Assembly (NCBI GenBank): GCA_037127315.1
Contig: JBBBDQ010000350.1
Location: forward strand, 5,315,001-5,379,000
Direction: 5' to 3'
Length of the DNA: 64,000 nucleotides
Origin: Ascarosepion bandense
Taxonomy: Eukaryota; Mollusca; Cephalopoda; Sepiida; Sepiidae
Shown: positions 10,619 through 21,068 of the stretch, piece by piece
Layout: each line of letters starts with the position of its first letter
How positions within the stretch are numbered: the stretch's first letter is position 1
Notes under the pieces: model-generated
Told to the model about the DNA's origin: nothing
The model's input: only the letters and a program-made list of their open reading frames with translations
Databases searched by the model: none
Position numbers and translations under genes: made by a program

Positions 10619-10959
10619 AGGCCATCTTCAAGCCGGAGATACTAAAATGAAACAGGTAAAGAAATTGAAATATCTGTGAAGTGTTCTAACAGGAGTGAAA
10701 GTGTGACACCGAGATCCGAAGATTTCAAGAAATATTTAAGATGCGCATTGTGAAAATTTTCAGAATTTACCGGGTCTTTCGACTGACGCATGAAGATATT
10801 TACGCATGCCAACTGCTAACTTCCTGTTCAGGAGGAATGAACATAACGTTTTAAACATAACTTGAGGAAGACAGACATAGAGTTGAAATATTGATGAAAG
10901 ATTGATGACCATTCTCAAACACTATCTTTTCTTAAAACAAGAAATTCTTTACATGCATC

Positions 10960-11000
<41 letters not shown>

Positions 11001-11350
11001 GTCATTTTTCATCATATTTCGATTTCTGCTATGGTCGCACTACCTACCAAGTCTGCTGGAAGACCTAAGGCAGGACGTGGTGTGTTGTTATGGCTTCATT
11101 TCATGTTTTTTCTGTCTCCCCTATCATCCCTAGCATTGCATAAACGAAGTTCTCAGTGTATGGGCTGTACTTAACAAGACAATCATTTGTATATATCTTA
11201 AGCAGGTGTTTCCAAGGATTCTGTCAATGTGTTGTTTTGTTCCATTTTTTATCATTCCAAGTACACCCACTATCACTGGTACAACTCTCGTTTTGAATTT
11301 CCACATTTTTTCTATTTCAATTTCTCGGTCTTTACATTTTGAGAGTTTAA
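11001..11350 (-). mobile_element. R4/Dong-like copy 1 (350 bp, 3' end only)
   Basis: Covers the 3' UTR and the last coding residues (the MIKNGTKQHI-like region). More diverged than copies 2, 3 and 5. Truncated at the position equivalent to the EKLSKYKDLE region, directly at a short TTA run. Confidence 0.85.
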
Positions 11351-11359
11351 TATTATTAT

Positions 11360-12351
11360 GTCATTTTTCATCATATTTCGATTTCTGCTTTGGTCTCACT
11401 ACCAACCAAGTCTGCGGGGACACCTAAGGCAGGTAGTGGCGTGTTGTTATGGCTCCATTTCATGTTTTTCTATCTTCCCTATCATCCCCAGCATTACATA
11501 GATAAAGTTTTCCTTAGTGTGTGGGCTGTACTTAATAAGACAATTTTTTGTATATCTCTTAAGCTGGGGTTTCCAGGGATTCTTTCAATGTGTTGTTTTG
11601 TTCCATTTTTTATCATTCCAAGTGCACCTACTATCACTGGCACAACTCTTGTTTTCAATTTCCACATTTTTTATATTTCAATTTCCAGGTCTTTATATTT
11701 TGACAGTTTTTCAAATTCCTTGATTGCTATGTTACAATCCGCTGGACAAGCCATATCAATTAATAGACAAGTTTTCTCCTTCTGGTTTTTAACAATAATG
11801 TCTGGCCTGTTTGCTTCAATTTTTCTGTCTGTGTAGATGGTGTAATCCCATAGAATGGTTACATCTTCTATTTCTGTAACAGGTGCTGGGTGATGTTCAT
11901 ACCAGTGTTTGCCTACAGCTTTTCCATAATGTTTGCATATTGCCCAATGTAAATATTGCCCAACTCTATCGTGGCGATTTTTATATTCGTTTGGGGCAAG
12001 CACAGAACAGCCTGAGATTAGGTGGTCTATTGTTTCTTGGTGTTTATCACAAAACCTGCATTTTGGATCCATATTATTATGCATAATATTTGCCTGAAAG
12101 TTTCTCGTGAAAAGACTTTGGTCTTGTGCTGCAAGAATAGAGCCTTCAGTTTCGGGCTTTAATCCAGATGCACGTAACCATCGATGAGTATTAACTTTGT
12201 CAACATTGGATTTATTGGCACGTACTGGATATTGGCCATGCAGAGGTTTGTCTTGCCAGCGCTGTTTCATCTGTTCAAGAGCTTTATCTTTGGCTTTCAT
12301 TTTCATATTCTTTGCCGCAATAGTCGGCTCTTGGCTTCCGTTCTGCTTTTC
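11360..12351 (-). pseudogene. R4/Dong-like copy 2: zinc knuckle and endonuclease
   Basis: Minus-strand ORF 12384-11671 encodes the C-terminal third of the element: WQDKPLHGQYPVRAN, the CCHC knuckle CRFCDKHQETIDHLISGC and the restriction-like endonuclease with RPDIIV...LIDMACP (PD-x14-D) and KLSKYKDLEIEI. It ends early: compared with copies 3 and 5 a GAA codon has become TAA, a nonsense change. The first residues of the ORF come from the microsatellite and are not part of the protein. Confidence 0.88.
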
Positions 12352-12369
12352 TATTATTATTATTATTAT

Positions 12370-13406
12370 GTCATTTTTCATCATATTTTGATTTCTGCAT
12401 TGGTCTCACTACCAACCAAGTCTGCGGGGAGACCTAAGGCAGGTAGTGGCGTGTTGTTATGACTCCATTTCATGTTTTTCTATCTTCCCTATCATCCCCA
12501 GCATTACAGAGATAACGTTTTCCTTAGTGTGTGGGCTGTACTTAATAAGACAATTTTTTGTATATCTCTTAAGCTGGGGTTTCCAGGGATTCTTTCAATG
12601 TGTTGTTTTGTTCCATTTTTTATCATTCCAAGTGCACCTACTATCACTGGCACAACTCTTGTTTTCAATTTCCACATTTTTTCTATTTCAATTTCCAGGT
12701 CTTTATATTTTGACAGTTTTTCAAATTCCTTGATTGCTATGTTACAATCCGCTGAACAAGCCATATCAATTAATAGACAAGTTTTCTCCTTCTGGTTTTT
12801 AACAATAATGTCTGGCCTGTTTGCTTCAATTTTTCTGTCTGTGTAGATGGTGTAATCCCATAGAATGGTTACATCTTCTATTTCTGTAACCGGTGCTGGA
12901 TGATGTTCATACCAGTGTTTGTTTACAGCTTTTCCATAATGTTTGCACATTGCCCAATGTAAATATTGCCCAACTCTATCGTGGCGATTTTTATATTCGT
13001 TTGGGGCAAGCACAGAACAGCCCGAGATTAGGTGGTCTATTGTTTCTTGGTGTTTATCACAAAACCTGCATTTTGGATCCATATTATTATGCATAATATT
13101 TGCCTGAAAGTTTCTCGTGAAAAGACTTTGGTCTTGTGCTGCAAGTATAAATCCTTCAGTTTCAGACTTTAATCCAGATGCACGTAACCATCGATGAGTA
13201 TTAACTTTGTCAACATTGGATTTATTGGCACGTACTGGATATTGGCCATGCAGAGGTTTGTCTTGCCAGCGCTGTTTCATCTTTTCAAGAGCTTTATCTT
13301 TGGCTTTGATTTTCATATTTTTTGCCGCAATAGTTGCTTCTTGGCTACTGTTTTGCTTTTCTACAGAATCTACTAACTGTAATTCTTGTTTGTATTTACT
13401 GCCTTC

Positions 13407-13410
<4 letters not shown>
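12370..13410 (-). pseudogene. R4/Dong-like copy 3: zinc knuckle and endonuclease, open to its end
   Basis: ORF 13475-12504 is open through the natural stop. The poly-Ile start is microsatellite read-through; genuine protein starts at about 13410 with KEGSKYKQELQLVDS. It includes the CX2CX8HX4C knuckle, the endonuclease PD...D motif, the downstream KLSKYKDLEIE helix and the C-terminus KIVLLSTAHTLRKTLSL. One residue of the LIDMAC(S/P) block differs from its sister copies. It is 5' truncated, lacking the RT. Confidence 0.88.
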
Positions 13411-13463
<53 letters not shown>

Positions 13464-13985
13464 GTCATTTTTCATTATAATTCGATTTCCGCTATGGTCA
13501 CACTGCCTAACGAGTCTGCGGAAATAGATAAGGCTGGTCCTGGTGTGTTGTTATGGCTACATTTAATTTTTATTCTATCTCCCCTGACTTCCCTTACGTT
13601 ACATAGACAACGTTCTCCTTAATGTGTGGGCTGTATTTATAAAGACGATTCCTTATATATCTCTTAAGCTGGGGTTTTCAGGGATTCTTTCAATGTGTTG
13701 TCTCGTTCCATTTTTTATCATTCCAAGTGCACCCACTATCACTGGTACGATACTTATTTTCAATTTCTACACTTTTCCTATATCAATTTCCAGGTTTTTA
13801 TATTTTGACAGTTTTTCGAATTCTTTGGTTGTTATGTACAAGCCATATCAATTAATAAGCAAGCTTTTTCTTTTTGGTTTTTAACAATAATATCCGGCCT
13901 ATTTGATTACATTTTTCTGTCTGTGTAGATGGTGTAATCCCATAGAATGGTGACATCTTCTATTTCTCTAACTGGTGCTGGATGA
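13464..13985 (-). mobile_element. R4/Dong-like copy 4, subfamily B
   Basis: 522-bp 3' fragment of a distinct subfamily: AATTCGATTTCCGCTATGG and AACGAGTCTGCGGAAATAGA distinguish it from the other copies. It ends at TGCTGGATGAT, directly against TTA repeats. Copy 6 has the same truncation point. Confidence 0.85.
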
Positions 13986-14036
<51 letters not shown>

Positions 14037-15828
14037 GTCATTTTTCATCATATTTCGGTTTCTGCTTTGGTCTCACTACCAACCAAGTCTGCGGGGAGAC
14101 CTAAGGCAGGTAGTGGCGTGTTGTTATATGGCTCCATTTCATGTTTTTCTATCTTCCCTATCATCCCCAGCATTACATAGATAAAGTTTTCCTTAGTGTG
14201 TGGGCTGTACTTAATAAGACAATTTTTTGTATATCTCTTAAGCTGGGGTTTCCAGGGATTCTTTCAATGTGTTGTTTTGTTCCATTTTTTATCATTCCAA
14301 GTGCACCTACTATCACTGGCACAACTCTTGTTTTCAATTTCCACATTTTTTCTATTTCAATTTCCAGGTCTTTATATTTTGACAGTTTTTCAAATTCCTT
14401 GATTGCTATGTTACAATCCGCTGGACAAGCCATATCAATTAATAGACAAGTTTTCTCCTTCTGGTTTTTAACAATAATGTCTGGCCTGTTTGCTTCAATT
14501 TTTCTGTCTGTGTAGATGGTGTAATCCCATAGAATGGTTACATCTTCTATTTCTGTAACCGGTGCTGGATGATGTTCATACCAGTGTTTGTTTACAGCTT
14601 TTCCATAATGTTTGCACATTGTCCAATGTAAATATTTCCCAACTCTATCGTGGCGATTTTTATATTCGTTTGGGGCAAGCACAGAACAGCCTGAGATTAG
14701 GTGGTCTATTGTTTCTTGGTGTTTATCACAAAACCTGCATTTTGGATCCATATTATTATGCATAATATTTGCCTGAAAGTTTCTCGTGAAAAGACTTTGG
14801 TCTTGTGCTGCAAGTATAAATCCTTCAGTTTCAGACTTTAATCCAGATGCACGTAACCATCGATGAGTATTAACTTTGTCAACATTGGATTTATTGGCAC
14901 GTACTGGATATTGGCCATGCAGAGGTTTGTCCTGCCAGCGCTGTTTCATCTTTTCAAGAGCTTTATCTTTGGCTTTCATTTTCATATTTGTTGCCGCAAT
15001 AGTTGGTTCTTGGCTTCTGTTTTGCTTTTCTACAGAATCTACTAACTGTAAATCTTGTTTGTATTTACTGCCTTCTTTTATTATTGAATATTTTTTCTTT
15101 CTTTCTTCATGTTGCCTTACTAATTGTATCATCCAATCCTTTGTTGTTTCTATGTATGTTAGTAAGCCAATAGTTGTTGTCTTGTATGACAATTCCAGCT
15201 GAATAAGACCCCTTCCACCTTCTTTACGAGGTATGTATAGACGGTCTACATCAGCCTTTGGATGATGCATCTTATGCTTAGAAAGAAGCTTTCTTGTTTT
15301 AGCATCCATTCGCCTGATGTCGTTTAGAGTCCAGTTTAAGATGTTAAAGCTATATTGGACAACTGGGATTGCAAGGCTATTAATGGCCATAACTCTGTTC
15401 TGTGAATTTAATTCAGTTTTTAATATCATTCGTAGCCTTCTATAGTACTCTTTACGCACTATTTCTTTCATTTTTTTATGGTGAATGTTTTCGCTCTCAT
15501 TTACACCTAGGTATTTATAAGCTTCTTCTGGTTTCAATTCTTTTATTGTTACAGCAGGGTCTAGGCTAATTGAGGATGTTTCTTGTATTGATCCACGTAA
15601 AACTGTAGCTTTAGCACATTTATTCAAATTAAATTTCATTCCAATGTCTTCGCTGAAGCATTTTACAGTTTGCAGAAGACCTTCCAGCTCATTATCATTC
15701 TTAGTATATAACTTTAAGTCATCCATGTAAAATAGATGGCTTATTTTCTTTTGGCCTATTTTATAACCACATTCTGTCTTATTAAGTTGACTGGTTAGTG
15801 CTATTAATGATATGCAGAATAGTAAGGG

Positions 15829-15829
<1 letters not shown>
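14037..15829 (-). mobile_element. R4/Dong-like copy 5, longest in the array (1.8 kb)
   Basis: Includes the 3' UTR, the whole C-terminal protein and the RT from just before the catalytic box. It breaks at 15829 within the RT motif that normally reads SPLLF (here NPLLFCISL against ATA repeats), so the N-terminal domain, the RT fingers and the 5' UTR are missing. Confidence 0.9.
14173..15829 (-). CDS. R4/Dong-like ORF2p: RT palm/thumb, CCHC and RLE endonuclease (5'-truncated)
   Basis: Uninterrupted frame of about 550 codons (517 from an internal Met at 15726). Upstream of that Met the frame continues with LIALTSQLNKTECGY and KISHLFYMDD, whose YMDD is the RT active-site box. Next come the RT palm and thumb (NLNKCAKATV, YKYLGVNE, GGRGLIQLE). 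The CCHC knuckle CRFCDKHQETIDHLISGC follows at roughly residue 330 of the 517, then the restriction-like endonuclease with RPDIIV, x14, D and KLSKYKDL. This domain order (RT, CCHC, RLE) defines the R2/R4/NeSL group; TAA targeting favours R4/Dong. The protein reverse-transcribes its RNA at a nicked target. N-terminus missing; otherwise no lesion seen. Confidence 0.9.
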
Positions 15830-15887
<58 letters not shown>

Positions 15888-16410
15888 GTCATTTTTCATT
15901 ATAATTCGATTTCCGCTATGGTCACACTGCCTAACGAGTCTGCGGAAATAGATAAGGCTGGTCCTGGTGTGTTGTTATGGCTACATTTAATTTTTATTCT
16001 ATCTCCCCTGACTTCCCTTGCGTTACATAGACAAAGTTCTCCTTAATGTGTGGGCTGTATTTATAAAGACGATTCCTTATATATCTCTTAAGCTGGGGTT
16101 TTCAGGGATTCTTTCAATGTGTTGTCCCGATCCATTTTTTATCATTCCAAGTGCACCCACTATCACTAGGTACGATACTTATTTTCAATTTCTACACTTT
16201 TCCTATATCAATTTCCAGGTTTTTATATTTTGACAGTTTTTCGAATTCTTTGGTTGTTATGTACAAGCCATATCAATTAATAAGCAAGCTTTTTCTTTTT
16301 GGTTTTTAACAATAATATCCGGCCTATTTGATTAAATTTTTCTGTCTGTGTAGATGGTGTAATCCCATAGAATGGTGACATCTTCTATTTCTCTAACTGG
16401 TGCTGGATGA
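15888..16410 (-). mobile_element. R4/Dong-like copy 6, subfamily B
   Basis: Near-identical to copy 4 in sequence and in its exact truncation at GCTGGATGA against TTA repeats, with only a few substitutions and a 1-bp insertion. Probably a duplicate of copy 4. Confidence 0.85.
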
Positions 16411-16462
<52 letters not shown>

Positions 16463-16790
16463 TCTGTCTGTTAATATTGGTGATTTAGTAAATATATATA
16501 TTCTGTTTGCACAAATGCTGATATGAAGTGATAATTAACATGTACAGTGTGCATATTTTCTTGACACTGGCATCACACGCAGTTCTTCTCGTTGTATTTT
16601 CTGTTAGCAGAGAGTGTCAGTGATTATCTCAATATTTTTGTCTGTTTTTGATCGTGCCTGGGGATCTAATTATTATAACTGTTGTTTGAATAAACGAACA
16701 GAGGAACTAGGATTGCTTACCTGAATGCCTTCAGCAAAACAGCGTGAAGAAGGAAAATGTTTATACACATACCGACCAAGACGTAAAAAA
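16463..16790. other. no gene recognised
   Basis: Unique-looking AT-rich flank between the R4/Dong-like array and a Helitron. No motif supported. Confidence 0.6.
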
Positions 16791-17497
16791 TCTAATCTAA
16801 ACTTATTTATAAATGAAACTTTGTGTGTGAGTCAAATACCTATAGATTCCGTAACGGCTGAACCGATTTTCTTGAAAATTTACACAGTTGTACTATAAAC
16901 GTCTGTGAGTGTTCTTAGCTAGGTTTTGTGTCGAGGTATCCCCGATAAATATCGAAGATTAATAATCGAAAAAATCGGGTTATAAAAGGAGTGGTCCGAT
17001 TTTAATAAAATTTGATACACTCATAAACAAAGACATAAGAAACGATAATCAGAAGTTTCAAGGTTGCAGTTCTTACAATAGTTCAGAAAATCTATAATAT
17101 ATATATATAAAAGGCAAGATATTTGTGTGTGTGTCTGTTTATCTGCCTGTATGTCTGTATTTTTTTCAGCCCTTTTATTTTAGTATTTGCTTCGGGTTTG
17201 GCTCTAAGTAGGTATAATTGTAGTTCTTAGTCTCAGCTATGATACCATTTATTCAGAGAACTTATTTAGCCTTCAAAATTCAGTTTACGACGAAAAAAAC
17301 TTATTTGATATCGATACCAGTAAATCAAAATTTGACTTACATCCATTCATTTTTCTTTCAGTCTCCGGTTTCGCTTTAACTGGAAACAACTATTGCTTTT
17401 TAGTCTTTCGTGCCAATGTCCAAAGAGTCTGAGATCCAGGACCATGGATTAGTTTTAAAGCTTTCATTACACTCGAGCAACGCCGCAGGTAGCAGAA
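16791..17497 (+). mobile_element. non-autonomous Helitron, degenerate 3' end
   Basis: Starts TCTAATCTAAACTTATTTAT after an A, followed by the family sequence AACGGCTGAACCGATTTTCT and GTACTATAAACGTCTGTGAG. The 3' end carries CTCGAGCAACGCCGCAGG, a mutated version of the CCCGAGCAACGCCGGG hairpin seen in the copy at 54256. No rep/helicase coding. Confidence 0.65.
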
Positions 17498-18007
17498 TTT
17501 TTTTTTTTATAGATGCCTTGGCCTTTTGTGATTCCAACCAGGTCAACAACTTTAGAATGCCAACTAGAAACATATTACTGTAATAGATAAGAGAAAGAAG
17601 AGGCAGTGTAAATCGTAAGAGATAAGTACAGTGAGCCCCCCACCCTGCATATAAGTTATGGTTTAGGGAACATAGTTAGAATCCGAGAATACATCTTCAA
17701 CATTCATCCTCAATATTTTAGAAACATTTCAAACCCTTTTTAAAACATTTTTGGAAAACTACTGTATTATTGACCATAAAAACTTAGCATACATTTTCTT
17801 CCATATATACAATAACCATTTCTTATAACGCATAGATCGATACAAACATTGAAGTACTGTATAAAATATATGGAACAAAACACAAAATACTGTATAAAGT
17901 TTAAAACATTTCCTAAAAACAGAATTGTGATGGTGCCACTAGACTTAGCATAATTTTCTTTCATACGTACAATAAGCGTTTTTTATTACGCATAGATCGA
18001 TATAAAT
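17498..18007. other. no gene; ~160-bp direct duplication
   Basis: The phrase ACTTAGCATA...TTTCTTCCATA...ACGCATAGATCGATA appears at about 17781-17846 and again at about 17941-18004. Nothing coding is supported. Confidence 0.6.
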
Positions 18008-18212
18008 ATAGCTACAATTTCCAAAAAATTAAGTGCAACACCAGTTGCCATCTTTTATATTCTTGATTCCCAACTTTCTCTTGTCCTTCATCGTCATCCC
18101 CGATAATGTATTCCCTGTTCATATTTCTTTCTTTTTTCTCTCACTATAACCCCCGGCGCACCAGTGGCAGAACCGCCTTGATTGGGGTGAAACGAATATA
18201 AAAAAAAAATTA
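18008..18212 (+). mobile_element. Jockey/CR1-type LINE 3' tail
   Basis: Begins in the C-terminal coding end (AGCTACAATTTCCAAAAAAT, NLQ.FK-type) and ends GTGGCAGAACCGCCTTGATT, GGGGTGAAACGA and an A run. Same family as 10165-10618. Confidence 0.65.
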
Positions 18213-18261
18213 CCCACAATACTTATTTATTCTAAAATTAACAATAGCTATATAAATTAAC

Positions 18262-18535
18262 GATGTGCGTTGTGCTGCAGTGGATATCGACTCGGAAAAA
18301 GAAGTCGGGGAGCCGAGTTCGAATTCCAGTTAAATTCCTCGCATTCACTTACGCGCAAGTACCCTTGTGAAAGGTATTAATTCGTCACTTCCCTCAAGTT
18401 ATGGGTTAAATAACGGGACAGATTGGGTTCTATGTAATGGCAGAAGGATAATCTTCTGCCCAGTCAGTCATGTCTCTAAAGAGACATGATCGCCGAAAGC
18501 GTGTATCACGTATGACACTTAACTGACTGACTGAA
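18262..18535 (+). mobile_element. SINE family A, internally deleted
   Basis: Head GATGTGCGTTGTGCTGCAGT with B box GTTCGAATTCC; body and 3' hairpin ATGTCTC-TAAA-GAGACAT are present, but the segment with CAACCAGTCTACCGCAG is missing. The hairpin loop differs from the copy at 3689 while the stem is kept. Confidence 0.85.
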
Positions 18536-18671
18536 TATAACTGTTAGAAACATAATTAAAACTAAATTAAAACTGGACATAAAGATCGGTTTTCTATTGT
18601 TATAAAGTAATAAACTGATCCCCCACTAATTACTACCTAATAATATAATACATACTTCTTAAAAAATAAAT

Positions 18672-18791
18672 TTAATATTTAGTATAATAACTTTTTGGTT
18701 TGATCACAGCCTTCATTCTCTCAGGTATTGACATCACAAGCTTTTTCAATGTATCTCATGGTATCTCCTGCCAAGCAGCTTGTATTTGTTC
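18672..18791 (-). pseudogene. Tc1-like transposase C-terminus
   Basis: Minus-strand frame reads EQIQAAWQEIP, stop, DTLKKLVMSIPERMKAVIKP, KSYYTKY and a natural stop. This W-x-x-IP...L..SMP.R..AVI pattern followed by TKY is the C-terminal end of Tc1-family transposases. One in-frame stop; the DDE core is not found nearby. Confidence 0.8.
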
Positions 18792-19047
18792 CTAAAGTGT
18801 GTCTTGCTAACATTAGATTTATCAATTCGAGAGAGGGGAATCAAAGAAAAGTCAGTTATAGACAATGATAATAGAATAATAAGTAGTTTCAAAATAACTT
18901 GTTTAATAGAAAATAGGAAAAATTAAATATAACTTCTTTTTAATACATTCCTTTTACACCTTGTTTTAAATAATCAATATTTATTAGCAATTTACTTGGC
19001 TTTTCACCCTGTATTTTAATTTCAGTAAGGTTTTTTAGGAAAATCAC

Positions 19048-19103
19048 CCCTGTCCTAATACTTTTGCACACTACCGGTAGTGTGCAAAAGTGTTAGGACA
19101 GGG
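19048..19103. repeat. head-to-head Tc1-like terminal repeats (palindrome)
   Basis: CCCTGTCCTAATACTTTTGC ... GTAGTGTGCAAAAGTGTTAG forms a 28-bp-arm palindrome centred on ACCGGT. The arm looks like a Tc1-type terminal repeat, and the adjacent C-terminal transposase relic supports this. Confidence 0.65.
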
Positions 19104-19113
19104 CTGAATTTAA

Positions 19114-19478
19114 ACATTATTTTGATGCCTCATAAAAGATAAAATAGTTATTGTCCTAATATTTTTGCACGGTACTGTATATATACTAGGCGCGATTGGT
19201 AAATTGTCGCAATTATTTTGATGCCTCATAAAAGATAAAATAGTTATTGTCCTAATATTTTTGCACGGTACTGTATATATACTAGGCGCGATTGGTAAAT
19301 TGTCGCAATTATTTTGATGCCTCATAAAAGATAAAATAGTTATTGTCCTAATATTTTTGCACGGTACTGTATATATACTAGGCGCGATTGGTAAATTGTC
19401 GCAATTATTTTGATGCCTCATAAAAGATAAAATAGTTATTGTCCTAATATTTTTGCACGGTACTGTATATATATATAT
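19114..19478. repeat. 96-bp tandem satellite (~3.8 copies)
   Basis: ATTTTGATGCCTCATAAAAG recurs exactly every 96 bp (about 19115, 19212, 19308, 19404). Each unit contains TGTCCTAATATTTTTGCAC, a diverged copy of the terminal-repeat arm at 19048. Because 96 is a multiple of 3, the minus strand shows a repetitive 126-codon ORF; it is an artefact and not called as a gene. Confidence 0.9.
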
Positions 19479-19584
19479 AATAATCGGCAATGAAATGTCT
19501 GTTTCTGAGGCGTAGTGTCATTAAGATATGTCACAATTCAAAAAAATCTTGGAGAATCCTGGCATAGTAAATAACGACTGTTTT

Positions 19585-21010
19585 CTAGAGCTTTATAATC
19601 TTCATCTCAGTTTTAATTATCCCTTTTAGTTTTGTAGATGATCTACCAAGAGTACCCATAACTACAGTCATCGTCCATGCCTTTATCAACTCCTTAGACA
19701 CATCCTGGTCTTTTACCATCTTTTCAGTTTCTTTAGAGTCCACTCTTGTATTATATAGATAAAAAAAATCAATAATTTGACACAAATACGATTCTCCTTT
19801 CCTCTAACAAGATCGGGTCTTTTTGCTTCGAATGACATATAGCTGTCTGCACCGAAAAATACCATAACTTAACGGTTATTTTCAACCACTTCCTCTGGCT
19901 GATGTTCATACCACTTTTCTTTGACAGTGACGCCTAACTTACGCCATACTTCTCAATGGACTCTTTTACCAATCCAATCATTTTATCGCTTAAAATCATT
20001 CTGAGCCAAATTGGGACATTCAGCGAGTCGGTGGTTAAATATCTCATCAGCTTGCTACATATCTTACATTTGGATTATTCTTATGATATATCTATCCGGT
20101 CATTAGTTGCGTTCATTCTGATGGCGTTGCTCCTGTGCAGCAAATATGAGTGACTATGTTTCTCTCTTTAGAAAACCATCATTTCCATCTTTTGTTGTGT
20201 TTCAAGAATGTATATGTTCTAAAGTATAACTAATATTAAATATTAATTGCTATATTTTTATATTGGGAAGTGTTTTAAATCAATGTTTTGAACGTTGCAG
20301 ATATTTTCTTCGTTCCTTAATCCTTAAGCCATCTTTTGAGCTTTCGTTTCCAATTTGTTCTTCCTATTTCGTTTTCACAATGTCCATAAACATGTTTTTC
20401 GGGCTCAGGTTATTCACCAGCATTTTGTGCCACAGTCACAAATCTATGCTAGGTTTCTTTAATCCCCTTGGATTTTATCCTTTGTTTGCATAAAACTGGT
20501 ATGTAGTCACATCCGCAGTCAGCAAGAATGTTTCTTACACGTCTTAAATACTCTTTTTTAATGGTTTTTTCTTCTTTCATTTCAGTATACTTCACTTGGT
20601 TAGCCTGAAAAATGTCAGGATACTTATAATTCTCCCTATCTTTTAAAGATCTGATGCCTTCTTCATCCAGTAAGTGTTTTCTCTTTAACTCAAGTATTTT
20701 CTTCTTTTGATATGTAGGGTATCACATTTTCCAAATGCCAAGTTCCATCCCAACATTTTCACTTAAAAAGTGAACTGCCTGAAGCAAAGAATCTAAAGCC
20801 TTTTCATTTCCTGGCATAGAATTTCAATTCATCCATGAACAGTAAGTGGTTGATTTTATGCCCATTACTAGCAAATTCATAGCCACCTTCTTCACTCCAT
20901 AGAAATTGGGTCAGTGGGATCAGACACATAACAAAGATAAAAGGCGAAATTGAGTCATCTTGGAAAATACCACTTTCCATATCTATTTGTCCAAAGTAAC
21001 CCATCATTAC
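19585..21010 (-). pseudogene. decayed R4-like LINE, second lineage
   Basis: A relative of the R4/Dong-like element. At the 5' end (21007-20804, minus) it shows GIFQDDSISPFIFVMCLIPL and HKINHLLFMDELKFYARK, the RT block with FMDE in place of FMDD. Much further on there is a remnant of the knuckle (NPKCKICS), then VKEKWYEHQPEEVVEN, AKRPDL (the endonuclease PD) and at the C-terminus VVMGTLG, equivalent to VIVGALG in the intact family. Many stops and frameshifts. It is clearly older and from a different lineage than the array at 11-16 kb. Confidence 0.75.
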
Positions 21011-21068
21011 ATAATAAAGAGATGAAAGCTGAGGAGATCCATGATCGCATAGTGTTTTGTAATAACGA

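Larger units (their letters stand above)
9085..10745 (+). pseudogene. RTE-type LINE RT copy, split by a solo LTR and a LINE tail
   Basis: Second RTE copy. It starts with the 'ITEIINEI...KKPGTKKCELHRTISLMSHITKL' RT segment, passes through EQCGFVKDTETRSAIFMLRMLSERAIEM (9232-9498), is cut by the LTR at 9516-9829, and resumes with RVWQGCVFSPDLFNLYSET and the ADATVL-type catalytic region near 10000-10040. It continues through MGFSKKSSPK at 10119, is cut again by the Jockey-type tail (about 10165-10618), and resumes at about 10640 with KQVKKLKYL. Stops and frameshifts throughout. Confidence 0.8.
10961..16462 (-). repeat. head-to-tail array of six R4/Dong-like LINE copies in (TTA)n
   Basis: Six copies, all with the 3' end at the left, are separated by TTA/ATT runs at 10961-11000, 11351-11359, 12352-12369, 13411-13463, 13985-14036, 15830-15887 and 16411-16462. 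Every 3' end is the same (minus strand ...AAAATGAC followed by ATA repeats), while 5' truncations differ. Known R4/Dong-clade elements such as Bombyx Dong insert into TAA repeats, which fits this layout. Confidence 0.85.

Noticed and set aside
11206..12733. Plus-strand ORFs such as FLSVWAVLNKTIFCISLKLG repeated through the array
   Set aside because: Antisense shadows of the R4/Dong-like protein; recurrence follows copy number.
19048..19478. CRISPR-like regular repeats
   Set aside because: No unique spacers; ordinary tandem satellite in an animal genome.
19110..19490. 126-codon repetitive ORF on the minus strand
   Set aside because: It exists only because the 96-bp satellite period is divisible by three.
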